This document shows positions 1-8,006 of a stretch of DNA of 29,245 nt, in pieces. Positions within the stretch are counted from its first letter, which is position 1. Each line of letters begins with the position of its first letter. Source of the stretch: JBEKCB01 sp052139675 (GTDB lineage Bacteria; Planctomycetota; Brocadiia; CAIUPP01); the NCBI GenBank assembly GCA_052139675.1, contig JBKQWE010000054.1:1-29245 (forward strand), read 5' to 3'. The position numbers were made by a program, and so were the translations under genes. A model generated the notes under the pieces. It was not told the DNA's origin and did not search any database. It saw only the letters and a program-made list of their open reading frames with translations.

Positions 1-620
1 GCGAAGTGCACGTTTGTCCGCTCCGGGAACGCCTCGTGCCGCTCGATCGCCGGGCCGAGCTGCTCCAGCGCGACGGCCTGCGCCTCCGGGACGAAAAGTA
101 CGCAGTGCGGGTTGCCCATCGAGACGCACGTGGCCAGGAACTGCGCGCGGCCGACTTGCAGCACCGCGTCCAGGCATTGCTCGTCCGCCGGGCCGGTCAT
201 CGGGATGTCCTTGCGGAGCAGGCGCGGCTCGCCCATGTCCACCCGCGCGCGGGTCACGCGGCCGTTCTCGACGCTCACGCGCACGCTCTTGACGCCCGCC
301 GGGGTCTCGACGCGCACCTCTTCCGATTTCGCGAGCTTGTGTTCGTACGCGTACTTGGCGACGCAGCGGATGCCGTTGCCGCACATCTGCGCCTCGGAGC
401 CGTCGGCGTTGAAAACGCGCATCGAGACGTCGCCGGCCTTACTCGGGCCGATGAGGATCAGCCCGTCCGAGCCGATCCCGAAGTGCCGGTCGCTGACCGC
501 GATCGCCAGCGCAACCGGGTCGGGGACCTTTTCCTTGAACAGGTCCACGTAGACGTAATCGTTCCCGAGGCCGTGCATCTTCGTGAAGTGGAGGACGCTG
601 TGCGCGCGGCGCGGACTCAT
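1..620 (-). CDS. dapF: Diaminopimelate epimerase, 3' part cut by window edge
   Basis: Converts LL- to meso-diaminopimelate for lysine and peptidoglycan synthesis in the cytoplasm. About 206 N-terminal residues are visible; the reading frame has no stop before base 1, so the gene continues to the left. The N-terminal block reads MHGLGNDYVYVD (residues 15-26), and the first catalytic cysteine, C80, sits in NADGSEAQMCGNGIRC, the signature of the family. The second catalytic cysteine is expected near the C-terminus, outside the window. The start ATG (618-620) overlaps the glyS stop in an ATGA, so translation is probably coupled to glyS. The N-terminus is about 12 residues longer than usual before the MHGLGND block, so an internal start at M15 is possible. 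Family assignment is very secure. Confidence 0.95.
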   Translation of the reverse strand, partial: MSPRRAHSVLHFTKMHGLGNDYVYVDLFKEKVPDPVALAIAVSDRHFGIGSDGLILIGPSKAGDVSMRVFNADGSEAQMCGNGIRCVAKYAYEHKLAKSEEVRVETPAGVKSVRVSVENGRVTRARVDMGEPRLLRKDIPMTGPADEQCLDAVLQVGRAQFLATCVSMGNPHCVLFVPEAQAVALEQLGPAIERHEAFPERTNVHF

Positions 621-2704
621 TTCTGGACTCCTGTGACGATCTGCGCCAAGTCGGCGAACTTCGCGGAGAAGAGCCGGTTGATCCGCCGCAGCAGCATCAG
701 CCGGTTGGCGCGCACGCGCGCGTCCTCGACGTTGACGAACACCTTCTCGAAGAACTCGTGGAGCGGCGCCGCGAAGACCTCCGCGTAGCGCCGCCCGGCC
801 GCAGCGTAATCGCGCGCCTCCTGCAGCCGCTCGATCTCGGCGCGGTGCGTCTCGAAGCGCGACCAGAGGTCCTTCTCCAACGGCTCGGAGAAAAGCGCCG
901 GCGCGACTTCCACGTCCTCCGGCAGCGCCTTACTGATATTATACGTCCGCTCGACGGCGGTGACCAGCCCCGGCCAGCAGGGCTCGCGATAGAGTTCCCG
1001 CAACGCGTGCAACCGCAGCCAGAAATCGTAAATGTCATGAAAGCCGGGCGCGAGCGCCGCATGGACTATGTCGTGCGGCGCGCTTTCGAGCGCCATCTGC
1101 AAGAGGCGGTCCTTGAGGAACTCCATCGCCTTCGGCAGGGCCGCGTCGGCGCGGCAGTGCGGCTCGGGCAGGCCCTTGAGCGCGTCGGCGACCAGCGAGG
1201 AAACCTTGAAGTGCCGCCGGCTGGCCTCGACGATGCGCAGGATGCCCTGCGACTGGCGGCGGAGCGCGTACGGGTCGGCGGAGCCGCTCGGGATCAGCCC
1301 GGCGGCGAAGCAACTGGCGAGGTTGTCGAGCTTCTCCGCGACGCTCAGCGCGCGCCCGGCCATGCTCGCGGGCAGTTCGCCGTCGGCGGAGCGCGGCAGG
1401 TAGTGCTCGGCGATGGCGGCGGCGACCTCGGGCGGCTCGCCCTCGCGCAGCGCGTAGACGCGGCCGACTTCGCCCTGGAGCGCGGGGAACTCGCCGACCA
1501 TTTCGGTCAGCAGGTCCGCCTTGCAGAGCCGCGCCGCGCGCACCGCGAACGCGGCGTCGCGGTCATCGAGGCCGAGATGCTCCGCGACGCTTTTCGTCAA
1601 ATGCTCGAGCCGCTGCGTCTTGTCGAAATAGTTGCCCAGTCCCTTGAGGAACGCCACGCCGCGCAGCGCCTCGACGCGGTCGGCGAGGCGGACCTTGCGG
1701 TCCTGCTGGTCGAAGAACTGCGCGTCGGCCAGCCGCGCGCGGAGGACGCGCTCGTTGCCGGCGCGGATGAGCGCCTCGTGCTCGGGGCCGCGGTCGCTCA
1801 CGACGAGGAAGTGCGGCAGCAGCGCGCCGGCCGCGTCGCGCACCGGGAAATAGCGCTGGTGTTCTATCATCGCCGCCTCGACCGCCGGCGCAGGGACTTG
1901 CAGGAACGCGGGATCGAAGTCGCACGTCGCAACCGACGGCCATTGGACGAGGTTGGTCACTTCGTTGAGCGCCGCGTTGTTGCTAACGCCTCCGATCTTG
2001 CGCAGCGCAGTTTGGATGCCCTTGAAAATCATGTCGGTGCGCTCTGCGATGTTGACGATGACCTTGTGATCGCGCAGCAGTTTCTCGTATCGCCCGAAAT
2101 CCGCGTCGGGCACTTCGATCAAGCCCGGACAGAGGATCGGATGCCCCTCGGTCGTCCGGCCGGAGGCGACCTCGAACAGCGTGAACGGCACGACCTGCGT
2201 CCCCAGCAGCGCCAGGAGCGAGCGGATCGGCCGGGCGAAGCCGCGCTGGCCGGAGAGCCAGACCATGGACTTCGGGAAGGAGATCTCGAGCGTGATTTTC
2301 GGGAGCGCCTCGGAGAGGATCTCCGCCGCGCTGCGGCCTTTCACGCGCTTGCGCGCCGCGCAGTAGAGCCCGCGCGGGGTTTCCTTGCGGAGGATGTCGC
2401 TCACGGCGATTCCCTGCGAGCGCGCGAAGCCTTCGGCGGCGCGGGTCGGCTTGCCTTGCGCGTCGAACGCCGCCTTCACCGACGGGCCGACGGCCTCCTC
2501 CTCGGAATCCGCCTGCCGCTCGGCGACGTTCATGGCGGCCACGACCAGCCGCCGCGGCGTGCCCGTTGCCAATATAGGACCGAAATGGCTCAGCCGCGCC
2601 GCGTCCAGCTCGCGCGCGAGCGCCCGCGCCAATTGCTCCAGCGCCGGCCCGATGTAGCCGGCCGGAATTTCCTCCGCGCCGATTTCGTAAAGCAAATCCG
2701 CCAT
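617..2704 (-). CDS. glyS: Glycyl-tRNA synthetase beta subunit
   Basis: Beta subunit of the bacterial alpha2beta2 glycyl-tRNA synthetase, needed with GlyQ to charge tRNA-Gly. The protein is 695 residues, the normal family length. It opens with LLYEIGAEEIPAGYIGPALE, the typical GlyS N-terminus. It also contains the central AEKLDNLASCFAAGLIPSGS and DPYALRRQSQGILRI blocks, which are diagnostic, and a C-terminal anticodon-binding-like region rich in Arg and Leu. The start ATG at 2702-2704 follows GAGGAG (2708-2713 on the plus strand) with short spacing. The 3' end overlaps dapF by four bases. The usual partner glyQ is not next to it: the upstream neighbour is divergent and unrelated, so glyQ must be elsewhere. 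A promoter and a leader hairpin lie upstream. Confidence 0.96.
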   Translation of the reverse strand: MADLLYEIGAEEIPAGYIGPALEQLARALARELDAARLSHFGPILATGTPRRLVVAAMNVAERQADSEEEAVGPSVKAAFDAQGKPTRAAEGFARSQGIAVSDILRKETPRGLYCAARKRVKGRSAAEILSEALPKITLEISFPKSMVWLSGQRGFARPIRSLLALLGTQVVPFTLFEVASGRTTEGHPILCPGLIEVPDADFGRYEKLLRDHKVIVNIAERTDMIFKGIQTALRKIGGVSNNAALNEVTNLVQWPSVATCDFDPAFLQVPAPAVEAAMIEHQRYFPVRDAAGALLPHFLVVSDRGPEHEALIRAGNERVLRARLADAQFFDQQDRKVRLADRVEALRGVAFLKGLGNYFDKTQRLEHLTKSVAEHLGLDDRDAAFAVRAARLCKADLLTEMVGEFPALQGEVGRVYALREGEPPEVAAAIAEHYLPRSADGELPASMAGRALSVAEKLDNLASCFAAGLIPSGSADPYALRRQSQGILRIVEASRRHFKVSSLVADALKGLPEPHCRADAALPKAMEFLKDRLLQMALESAPHDIVHAALAPGFHDIYDFWLRLHALRELYREPCWPGLVTAVERTYNISKALPEDVEVAPALFSEPLEKDLWSRFETHRAEIERLQEARDYAAAGRRYAEVFAAPLHEFFEKVFVNVEDARVRANRLMLLRRINRLFSAKFADLAQIVTGVQK

Positions 2705-2721
2705 GGGCTCCTCGCCAGTGT

Positions 2722-2739
2722 GGTGCGGCGTACCGCACC
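2722..2739 (-). other. Hairpin in glyS leader
   Basis: Perfect 7-bp inverted repeat, GGTGCGG/CCGCACC, around a four-base loop. On the glyS mRNA the loop reads UACG, which fits the UNCG tetraloop rule, although the closing pair is G-C rather than the most stable C-G. It lies between the predicted transcription start (about 2757) and the Shine-Dalgarno, ending about nine bases before it. A role in mRNA stability or translation is inference. Confidence 0.5.
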
Positions 2740-2763
2740 TGAGAAACGCGTCGGCAAGTCAGG

Positions 2764-2793
2764 ATACTATCAGAACGCCGCGAAACCGGTCAA
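2764..2793 (-). promoter_or_regulatory. Sigma70-like promoter for glyS-dapF
   Basis: On the minus strand, TTGACC (2793-2788) is followed after 18 bp by TAGTAT (2769-2764). An alternative -10, GATAGT, lies at 16 bp. These match the TTGACA/TATAAT consensus at 5/6 and 4/6 and leave a leader of about 50 nt before the glyS start. Confidence 0.55.
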
Positions 2794-2820
2794 CCGCCTG
2801 TTCCGCCTCGCCGTCCGCTC

Positions 2821-2849
2821 TTGCGAAAAAGCGGCGGATGGACGAAAAT
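2821..2849 (+). promoter_or_regulatory. Weak candidate promoter for the solute-binding protein gene
   Basis: TTGCGA (2821-2826), 17 bp, then GAAAAT (2844-2849), each 4/6 to consensus, about 45 bp before the GTG start. An 8-bp inverted repeat, GCGGCGGA (2831-2838) and TCCGCCGC (2860-2867), brackets the -10. This could be an operator or a chance pairing in GC-rich DNA. Confidence 0.3.
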
Positions 2850-2895
2850 GCCTGCGCGGTCCGCCGCTCGCTGTCCGCTCCTGGAGGCGCATGCC

Positions 2896-4266
2896 GTGCG
2901 CAAGCAGATTCCGATCCTCGTCATCGCGGCATCCATGCTGGTCACGCTCCTGGCGTGTTTCCTGTGGCCGCGGATGTCGCGAAGGGAAACTGCGCAGTCG
3001 GAGACCGGCGGCGCGAGCCGCGTGATCATCATTTCGATCCAGAACGACGGCATCGAGCGCGAGTTCAAGCGCGGGTTCGAGGCTTGGCATCGGGCGAAAT
3101 TCAACGCGCCCTGCGAGGTGGTCTGGAACGATCACGGCGGCACCAGCCTGGCGGTGCGCTTCATCAAGTCGGAGTTCACGGCCTCGCCGGGCGGCATCGG
3201 CGCGGACCTGCTCTGGGGCGGCGGCATCGAGCCGTACCTGCAGCTCGCCGACCTGGGGCTGCTCGAGCCGGTGAAGCTGCCGCAGGCGACCCTGTCCGCG
3301 CTGCCGGCCTCGATCGAGGGCATCCCGCTCTACGATCCGAAGCTCCAGTGGTTCGGCACGGCGCTGAGCGGCTTCGGCATCCTCTGGAACAAGCCGCTCC
3401 TCGCCCGGCTGCACCTGCCCGAGCCGAAGACCTGGGCCGACCTCGCCGAGCCGGCCTTCTTCGGAGAAGTCGCCGCCGCCGACCCGCGCCAGAGCGGCAC
3501 CGCGCAGGTCATGGTCGAGGTCATCCTCGAGGCGTACGGCTGGGACAAGGGATTCGAGATCCTCGCGCGGATCGCCGGCAACCTGAAGACCTTCTCGCGC
3601 GGCTCCAGCGACATCCCCAAGCAGGTCAGCATGGGCAACGCCGCCGCCGCGCTGGCGATTGACTTCTACGCCTGGACGCAGATCAAGCTCGACGGCCGCG
3701 ACAAGATCGGCTACGTGCTGCCGGAGGGCCTGACGCCGGTCACGCCCGACCCGATCGGCATGCTCAAGGGCGCGCCGGACGCCGTCGCCGCGCGCCGCTT
3801 CATCGAGTACGTCCTCTCGCCCGAGGCGCAGCGGCTCTGGTTCCTGCCGAAGGGATATCCCGGCGGGCCGGTGGAGACCGAACTGCTGCGCATTCCCGTG
3901 CTGCCGGGCCTCTATCGGCAATACGCCGGCGTGACGGACGTACTGTTCGATCCGTCGAGCGCGCACCTGGGATTCCGGCACGACCCGGTCAAGGCCGCCG
4001 CCGAACGCGACACGCTCAAGGACCTCTACGGCGCGGTCTTCGTGGACCTGCAGCCGGAGCTGGCCGAGGCGTGGAAAGCGGTCATCCGCCGCGGCCTCAA
4101 GCCGCAGGAAGTCCACGCGCTCTGCGCGCCGTTCGTGAGCGAGGCGGAACTTGCGCGCCTGGCCCGGACGGAATGGTCCGACCCCGCCGCCCGCAATCGC
4201 ATGATCACCGAATGGACCAACCAGGCCCGAGACCGATACCGCGCGCTGGCCGCCAAGTCCGATTGA
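2896..4266 (+). CDS. Extracellular solute-binding protein, probable lipoprotein
   Basis: Resembles the periplasmic binding components of ABC importers of the ferric-iron/family-1 type. The protein is 456 residues. The GTG at 2896 is chosen because GGAGG (2883-2887) lies 8 nt upstream and because it leads straight into a signal sequence (RKQIP, hydrophobic stretch, then LLAC as a possible lipobox). Visible family features are an early strand VIIISIQNDGIE, the ligand-cleft GADLLWGGGIEPYLQLADLG, the hinge-like FGTALSGFGILWNKP and the C-lobe RRFIEYVLSPEAQRLWFLP. No permease or ATPase gene is adjacent, so it is an orphan binding protein whose ligand cannot be read from sequence. An iron or small-anion ligand would fit the family. 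It is divergent from glyS. Confidence 0.8.
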   Translation: MRKQIPILVIAASMLVTLLACFLWPRMSRRETAQSETGGASRVIIISIQNDGIEREFKRGFEAWHRAKFNAPCEVVWNDHGGTSLAVRFIKSEFTASPGGIGADLLWGGGIEPYLQLADLGLLEPVKLPQATLSALPASIEGIPLYDPKLQWFGTALSGFGILWNKPLLARLHLPEPKTWADLAEPAFFGEVAAADPRQSGTAQVMVEVILEAYGWDKGFEILARIAGNLKTFSRGSSDIPKQVSMGNAAAALAIDFYAWTQIKLDGRDKIGYVLPEGLTPVTPDPIGMLKGAPDAVAARRFIEYVLSPEAQRLWFLPKGYPGGPVETELLRIPVLPGLYRQYAGVTDVLFDPSSAHLGFRHDPVKAAAERDTLKDLYGAVFVDLQPELAEAWKAVIRRGLKPQEVHALCAPFVSEAELARLARTEWSDPAARNRMITEWTNQARDRYRALAAKSD

Positions 4267-4294
4267 CGCCGGCGGGATGGGTTCTTACGCGTCT

Positions 4295-4324
4295 TGGACA
4301 GGATGACGGGATCAAAGGTATCAT
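4295..4324 (+). promoter_or_regulatory. Promoter before the hydrolase lipoprotein gene
   Basis: TGGACA (4295-4300), 18 bp, then TATCAT (4319-4324), each 5/6 to the sigma70 consensus. Transcription would begin near 4331. This excludes the in-frame ATG at 4323 as a start, because it lies inside the -10 box. Confidence 0.5.
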
Positions 4325-4358
4325 GTTCGGATGCGGCCTGTCCCGCGAGGACGGTCAA

Positions 4359-5312
4359 ATGGGAACTCTCGGACAAACATCCAGCACACCCGCTAAATCG
4401 CCGGATCAGGAGCCGCGTATTCGGCCGAGGATGCGGTTCCACAAGTGCATCAGGCTCTGCGTCATCGTCTGCGCCGCGCTCATTCAGATTTGCGGATGCG
4501 TTCCCCTGTACTTTTACCAGGACAAGGCCATCTTTCCGCGGGATATGGCCCCACAGTCGCTCGGGTGGCCCCTCGACAACGATGCGGTAATCCTGCAACG
4601 CGACATCGAACCGCGCGGCAAGGTCGTGGCGTGGTTTTTCCCTGCCGCATCGGCAAGGCCGACGAGCCCGGCGCCGGTCGTCATCTACTTTCACGGCAAC
4701 GCGGAAGTCATCAGCCAATGCGGCCGCGTGGTCCGTGAATACCAAGCGAGGGGTTGTTCCGTGCTCCTGCCTGAGTATCGCGGGTACGGCGGCTGCGCGG
4801 GCGAGCCGTCGCAGAAGGCGATCGTGGAAGATGCGGTGTTCTTCTATGACGAGATCGTGAAGCGGGCGGATGTGGACAAGGCTCGCATCGTCGTCCAAGG
4901 CCGTTCTCTGGGCGGCGGCGTAGCGGCGCAACTGGCCTCTCGGCGCAAGCCGGCCGCGCTCATCCTCGAATCGTCCTTCACCAGCCTCGCTGTGATGGCG
5001 CACAAGTTCCTGATGCCGGAGTTCATGGTCAAGCATCCTTTCCGCACCGACCGCGTCCTGGCCGAACTGGATGTCCCTGTCCTCATCTTCCACGGCGTCC
5101 GCGACGACGTCGTGCCGGTGGAACATGGCCGCAAACTGCACGAGATCGCCCGCAGAAGCGTGTACGTGGAATATGATTGCGGCCACAACGACTTCCCCGG
5201 CGCGGGGAATGAGGCGAACTACGAGGCTGAGATCACGAACTTCCTTGCGCAGGCGGGTATCATCAACGGCAACGAAGCGCCCTCAGCCAACCGAAACCGC
5301 GACGTTGATTGA
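4359..5312 (+). CDS. Alpha/beta hydrolase, putative lipoprotein
   Basis: Serine hydrolase of the ABHD13/BEM46-like (S33-type) group; the substrate is unknown. Numbered from ATG 4359 (317 residues), the oxyanion loop is YFHGNAE (110-116). The nucleophile elbow is GRSLGG with S183, the acid is D249 in HGVRDDVVP and the base is H276 in DCGHNDFP, so the triad is complete. A hydrophobic stretch ends in ICGC with C47 as a lipobox cysteine, suggesting export and lipidation. The start is uncertain: 4359 has GAGG about 8 nt upstream, while 4431 gives a more normal signal peptide (MRFHKC...) but a poorly spaced ribosome site. ATG 4323 is disfavoured by the promoter. The beta-propeller gene follows after 32 nt and may be cotranscribed. 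Confidence 0.82.
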   Translation: MGTLGQTSSTPAKSPDQEPRIRPRMRFHKCIRLCVIVCAALIQICGCVPLYFYQDKAIFPRDMAPQSLGWPLDNDAVILQRDIEPRGKVVAWFFPAASARPTSPAPVVIYFHGNAEVISQCGRVVREYQARGCSVLLPEYRGYGGCAGEPSQKAIVEDAVFFYDEIVKRADVDKARIVVQGRSLGGGVAAQLASRRKPAALILESSFTSLAVMAHKFLMPEFMVKHPFRTDRVLAELDVPVLIFHGVRDDVVPVEHGRKLHEIARRSVYVEYDCGHNDFPGAGNEANYEAEITNFLAQAGIINGNEAPSANRNRDVD

Positions 5313-5344
5313 AACGCGTTCGTAACTGAACAAAGGGGCGGCAG

Positions 5345-6913
5345 ATGAAAGTGAACACGATGAATCGGATTGCCGTTTGCGCGGCGGCTGTGCTCAGTCT
5401 CATCGCAGCGGCATCCGCTCAGCCGACCAGTCCACAGCTCCGCGCGTACAAGATTGAAGAGACCCGTTTGGGCCCGATGGATCTGCCCACATCGTTGCAG
5501 GCCGTTGCCAGCGAGGACGGTCGCCATCTCGCTTGCATCGTTCAGCAGAGCGGAAAGTCTCGGGTCTTTCTGGACGGGCAGCCGGGCGCAGAGTACGACG
5601 CAATCCTTAATTGTGACGCGGTCACTTACGAGGAAGGTGACTCGCTCACTATCGAGGAACTATTCTCGTATGTGAAGGATGAGCAGACCTGCGTTAACCC
5701 TTCTATGTGCCTGATCTTCAGCCGCGACGGCAAGCACCTGGCATGTGCGGCCAGGAATGGTGCGAAGTGGTTTGCGGTGGTGGATGGCCAACCGGTCGCG
5801 GAATACGACAAGCTGTTATTCCCAGTCTTCAGCTCCGACGGCAAGCGCATGGGATATCCGGCCGAGAAAGATGGGAAGTGGTTTGCGGTGGTGGATGGCC
5901 GGCCGGGCGCGAAATACGACCAAGTCTTTCGCCTCCTGTTCAGCCCCGACGGCAAGCGCGTGTCGTATGAGGCCCGGAAGGGCGAGAAGTGGATGGTGGT
6001 GGTGGACGAGAAGCCGGGCGCGGAATACGACGAAGTTTCCTTCCCGATCTTCAGCCCGGATGGCAAGAGGTCAGCGTATACTGCACGGAAGGGCGGGAAG
6101 GCGTTGGCGGTGGTGGACGACCAAGTGAGTGCGGGGTACGACTTCGTTTATACCCCCAGATTCAGCCCCGACGGCAAGCGCGTAGCCTATCAGGCGACTC
6201 CGAAGAGCGAGAAGGCGTTGATGGTGGTAGATGGCCAACCGGGCCCGGAATACGATATGGTCACCAACATAGTCTTCAGCCCCGACAGCAAGCACTTGAC
6301 GTATTCGGCCGGGAAAGACAGAACGTCGTTCATGGTGATGGACGGCCAGCCCGTCGCGGGATCCTTTGGCGCCTCATTTTGCTGCTTCAGCCCCGACAGC
6401 AAGCGCACGGCATACGAGGCCTGGAAGGTGATGGTGGTGGATGGCCACGCGAGCGCGGAATACGACGAAACTTTCTCCCCCGTATTCAGCCCTGACAGTA
6501 AGCGCGTGGCCTATGCGGCTATAACGGGAAAGAAGGCGGTAGTGGTGCTGGACGGCCGGCCAGGCAGGACGTATGACGGAGATTTTGTTGAGCCACTGAC
6601 CTTCAGCCCCGACGGCGAGCGCCTGGCGTACGTGGTCCATAACGACAAAAAGGATTACGTAGTGGTGGATGGCCACCCGAGCGAGGAGTACGACGACATT
6701 CGCCCCGGGCCGACCTTCAGCCCGAACAGCAAACACGTGGCGTACGTGGCCACGAAGGGCAAGACAAAGTCGGTTGTGCTGGACGGTCAGCCTGGTGCGG
6801 AGTATGACGAAATCTTCAGCGACTGTCTGACCTTCTACCCAGATGGCGCCCTGGAATGTCTGGCGGCCAGAGACCACGCGCTCTACCGCGTGAAATGCAT
6901 CCTGGCGCAGTGA
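5345..6913 (+). CDS. Secreted beta-propeller repeat protein (PD40/TolB-like)
   Basis: 522 residues. The ATG at 5345 follows AAAGGGG with good spacing. A signal peptide (hydrophobic AVCAAAVLSLIAAASA, probable cleavage after ASA) predicts export. The rest is about 11 full repeats and one degenerate terminal repeat of 32-39 residues. Each has a PD40-type half, FSPDGKRVAY, and a second half, VVVDGQPGAEYDEV. Such repeats form beta-propeller blades in TolB/WD40-like proteins, which are usually binding or scaffold proteins, and no catalytic motif is seen. The FSPDGKR half is the classic TolB-like signature. Repeats 2 and 3 share a 26-bp identical DNA stretch, suggesting recent duplication. Twelve units could make one large or two six-bladed propellers; this is inference. 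Confidence 0.8.
   Translation: MKVNTMNRIAVCAAAVLSLIAAASAQPTSPQLRAYKIEETRLGPMDLPTSLQAVASEDGRHLACIVQQSGKSRVFLDGQPGAEYDAILNCDAVTYEEGDSLTIEELFSYVKDEQTCVNPSMCLIFSRDGKHLACAARNGAKWFAVVDGQPVAEYDKLLFPVFSSDGKRMGYPAEKDGKWFAVVDGRPGAKYDQVFRLLFSPDGKRVSYEARKGEKWMVVVDEKPGAEYDEVSFPIFSPDGKRSAYTARKGGKALAVVDDQVSAGYDFVYTPRFSPDGKRVAYQATPKSEKALMVVDGQPGPEYDMVTNIVFSPDSKHLTYSAGKDRTSFMVMDGQPVAGSFGASFCCFSPDSKRTAYEAWKVMVVDGHASAEYDETFSPVFSPDSKRVAYAAITGKKAVVVLDGRPGRTYDGDFVEPLTFSPDGERLAYVVHNDKKDYVVVDGHPSEEYDDIRPGPTFSPNSKHVAYVATKGKTKSVVLDGQPGAEYDEIFSDCLTFYPDGALECLAARDHALYRVKCILAQ
5495..6814 (+). repeat. In-gene tandem array of about 111-bp repeats
   Basis: Eleven degenerate units of 96-117 bp encode the propeller blades. 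The most similar pair shares a 26-bp exact match, at 5764-5789 and 5875-5900, 111 bp (37 codons) apart. Recurrent DNA cores include TTCAGCCCCGACGGCAAGCG and GTGGTGGATGGCC. The array stays in frame throughout, so it is selected as protein sequence and is not a noncoding satellite. Confidence 0.85.
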
Positions 6914-6974
6914 GCCGACCGAGTCATTCGGCCCAGTCAGCGCGGCCTCTTTCCCGCCAAAACACCCTCAGAAT

Positions 6975-7004
6975 TTGCTTGCGTTGCGGGCGGGGCGATA
7001 TAAT
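6975..7004 (+). promoter_or_regulatory. Promoter with perfect -10 for the zinc-ribbon/TPR gene
   Basis: A perfect TATAAT (6999-7004) stands out in very GC-rich DNA. TTGCTT (6975-6980) lies 18 bp upstream as a partial -35. The predicted transcript starts near 7011, about 45 nt before the ATG at 7056. Confidence 0.55.
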
Positions 7005-7055
7005 CAGCCTCGTTCCGGCCCGCGAGCCGGCCCGTTTTCCGCAAAGGGAGAGAAC

Positions 7056-7913
7056 ATGACGTGGCGAAAAGTCGTCGCATCGTTGTGCGCCGCGCTGCTG
7101 GTCTGCGCGGTGAGTTGGGCCGCGGTCTGCCCGCTGTGCCTGCAGCAGATCCCCGACGGCGAGAGGTTCTGCGCCCGGTGCAAGGCCCAGATGCTGGCCG
7201 AGAAACTGACCGTCGGCGAGGAGCAGAAGCTCGCCGATGACGCCATGCGCGCCCGCACCGCCTACGAGGCCAAGCTCGCGGCGCTGGAGACCTATTACGA
7301 AAGCCGCGGCAACGCGGAGCGCCTGATCCAGGTCCGCAAGGAGCGCAAGGACGAGGCCGAAGCGCGGCATTACGAATATGTCCACTGGGAGGACCGCCTG
7401 CCGGAACTCTCCGCGACGAACGATATCCCTGAGGCCACGCAACTGCTCAAGGAGGCCGACGCGACGCGCACGACCATCAACCCGTTCAATCGCGGCGACC
7501 GCTACAAGCAGGCCGCCGTCCAGTACCAGCAGATCCTGATGCAGTATCCGAACAGCACGGCGGTGGATTCGGCCGCGTTCGCGCTGGGAGAGATTTACTC
7601 CAGCAACGCCGTCGGCGAACCGGCGCGCGCGGTCAAGCTCTACAAGCTCGCGTACCTGGCGAACCCGGAGACCCGGAACGACGCGGTCTATCGCGCCGCG
7701 CAGGTCTGCGACAACGACCTGAGCGAATACGAGCACGCGGCGCATTACTACTGGCTGGCCGCGAAGCAGGGCAAGTCGCTGCTCACGCGCAAGCAGGCCG
7801 CGTTCCGGCTGGGGCAATTGCAGAAGAAGGACTTCGGCACGAGCTATTCGCTCGACGAGAAAGCGGCCGAACCGGCGGCCGAGCCTGCGAATGCCAAGCC
7901 GGCTCGACCGTAG
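7056..7913 (+). CDS. Exported zinc-ribbon protein with TPR-like helices
   Basis: 285 residues, function unknown. The ATG at 7056 follows AAAGGGAG (7043-7050) and begins a clear signal peptide (residues 1-23). Immediately after the predicted cleavage comes a four-cysteine zinc ribbon, C25-PL-C28 and C39-AR-C42. Residues 55-115 are a charged, probably coiled-coil segment. Residues 145-245 look like tetratricopeptide-type helical hairpins (YKQAAVQYQQILMQYPNS; ARAVKLYKLAYLANPE; YEHAAHYYWLAAKQG). The last 20 residues are an Ala/Pro/Glu tail. The fold suggests a protein-binding scaffold. A zinc ribbon at the mature N-terminus of an exported protein is unusual. The protein could instead remain membrane-tethered if the signal is not cleaved. 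Confidence 0.72.
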   Translation: MTWRKVVASLCAALLVCAVSWAAVCPLCLQQIPDGERFCARCKAQMLAEKLTVGEEQKLADDAMRARTAYEAKLAALETYYESRGNAERLIQVRKERKDEAEARHYEYVHWEDRLPELSATNDIPEATQLLKEADATRTTINPFNRGDRYKQAAVQYQQILMQYPNSTAVDSAAFALGEIYSSNAVGEPARAVKLYKLAYLANPETRNDAVYRAAQVCDNDLSEYEHAAHYYWLAAKQGKSLLTRKQAAFRLGQLQKKDFGTSYSLDEKAAEPAAEPANAKPARP

Positions 7914-8006
7914 TCAGGCAGCCGAGGTTCAGTCCGATCCGCGAATGGCCGCCGGGAATAGTCCACGCCCCGAGCTTGCAGAACCGCTCCGCAGGAGAAT
8001 CGCGTC

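Noticed and set aside
758..3025. Long plus-strand open frame of 755 codons opposite glyS
   Set aside because: Arg/Ala/Gly/Glu-rich antisense frame typical of GC-rich DNA. It has no recognisable domain and lies over a certain glyS.
2770..5186. Two long minus-strand frames (448 and 386 codons) opposite the solute-binding and hydrolase genes
   Set aside because: Composition is shadow-like (His/Arg/Val rich), with no domain. The plus-strand genes have signal peptides and catalytic motifs.
5495..6814. Possible CRISPR array
   Set aside because: Units are degenerate, contiguous, in-frame coding repeats without spacers.
7984..8006. Promoter in the gap before the SIS-like gene
   Set aside because: Only a weak AATAGT-like element is present, without a -35. 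Cotranscription with the preceding gene is equally likely.
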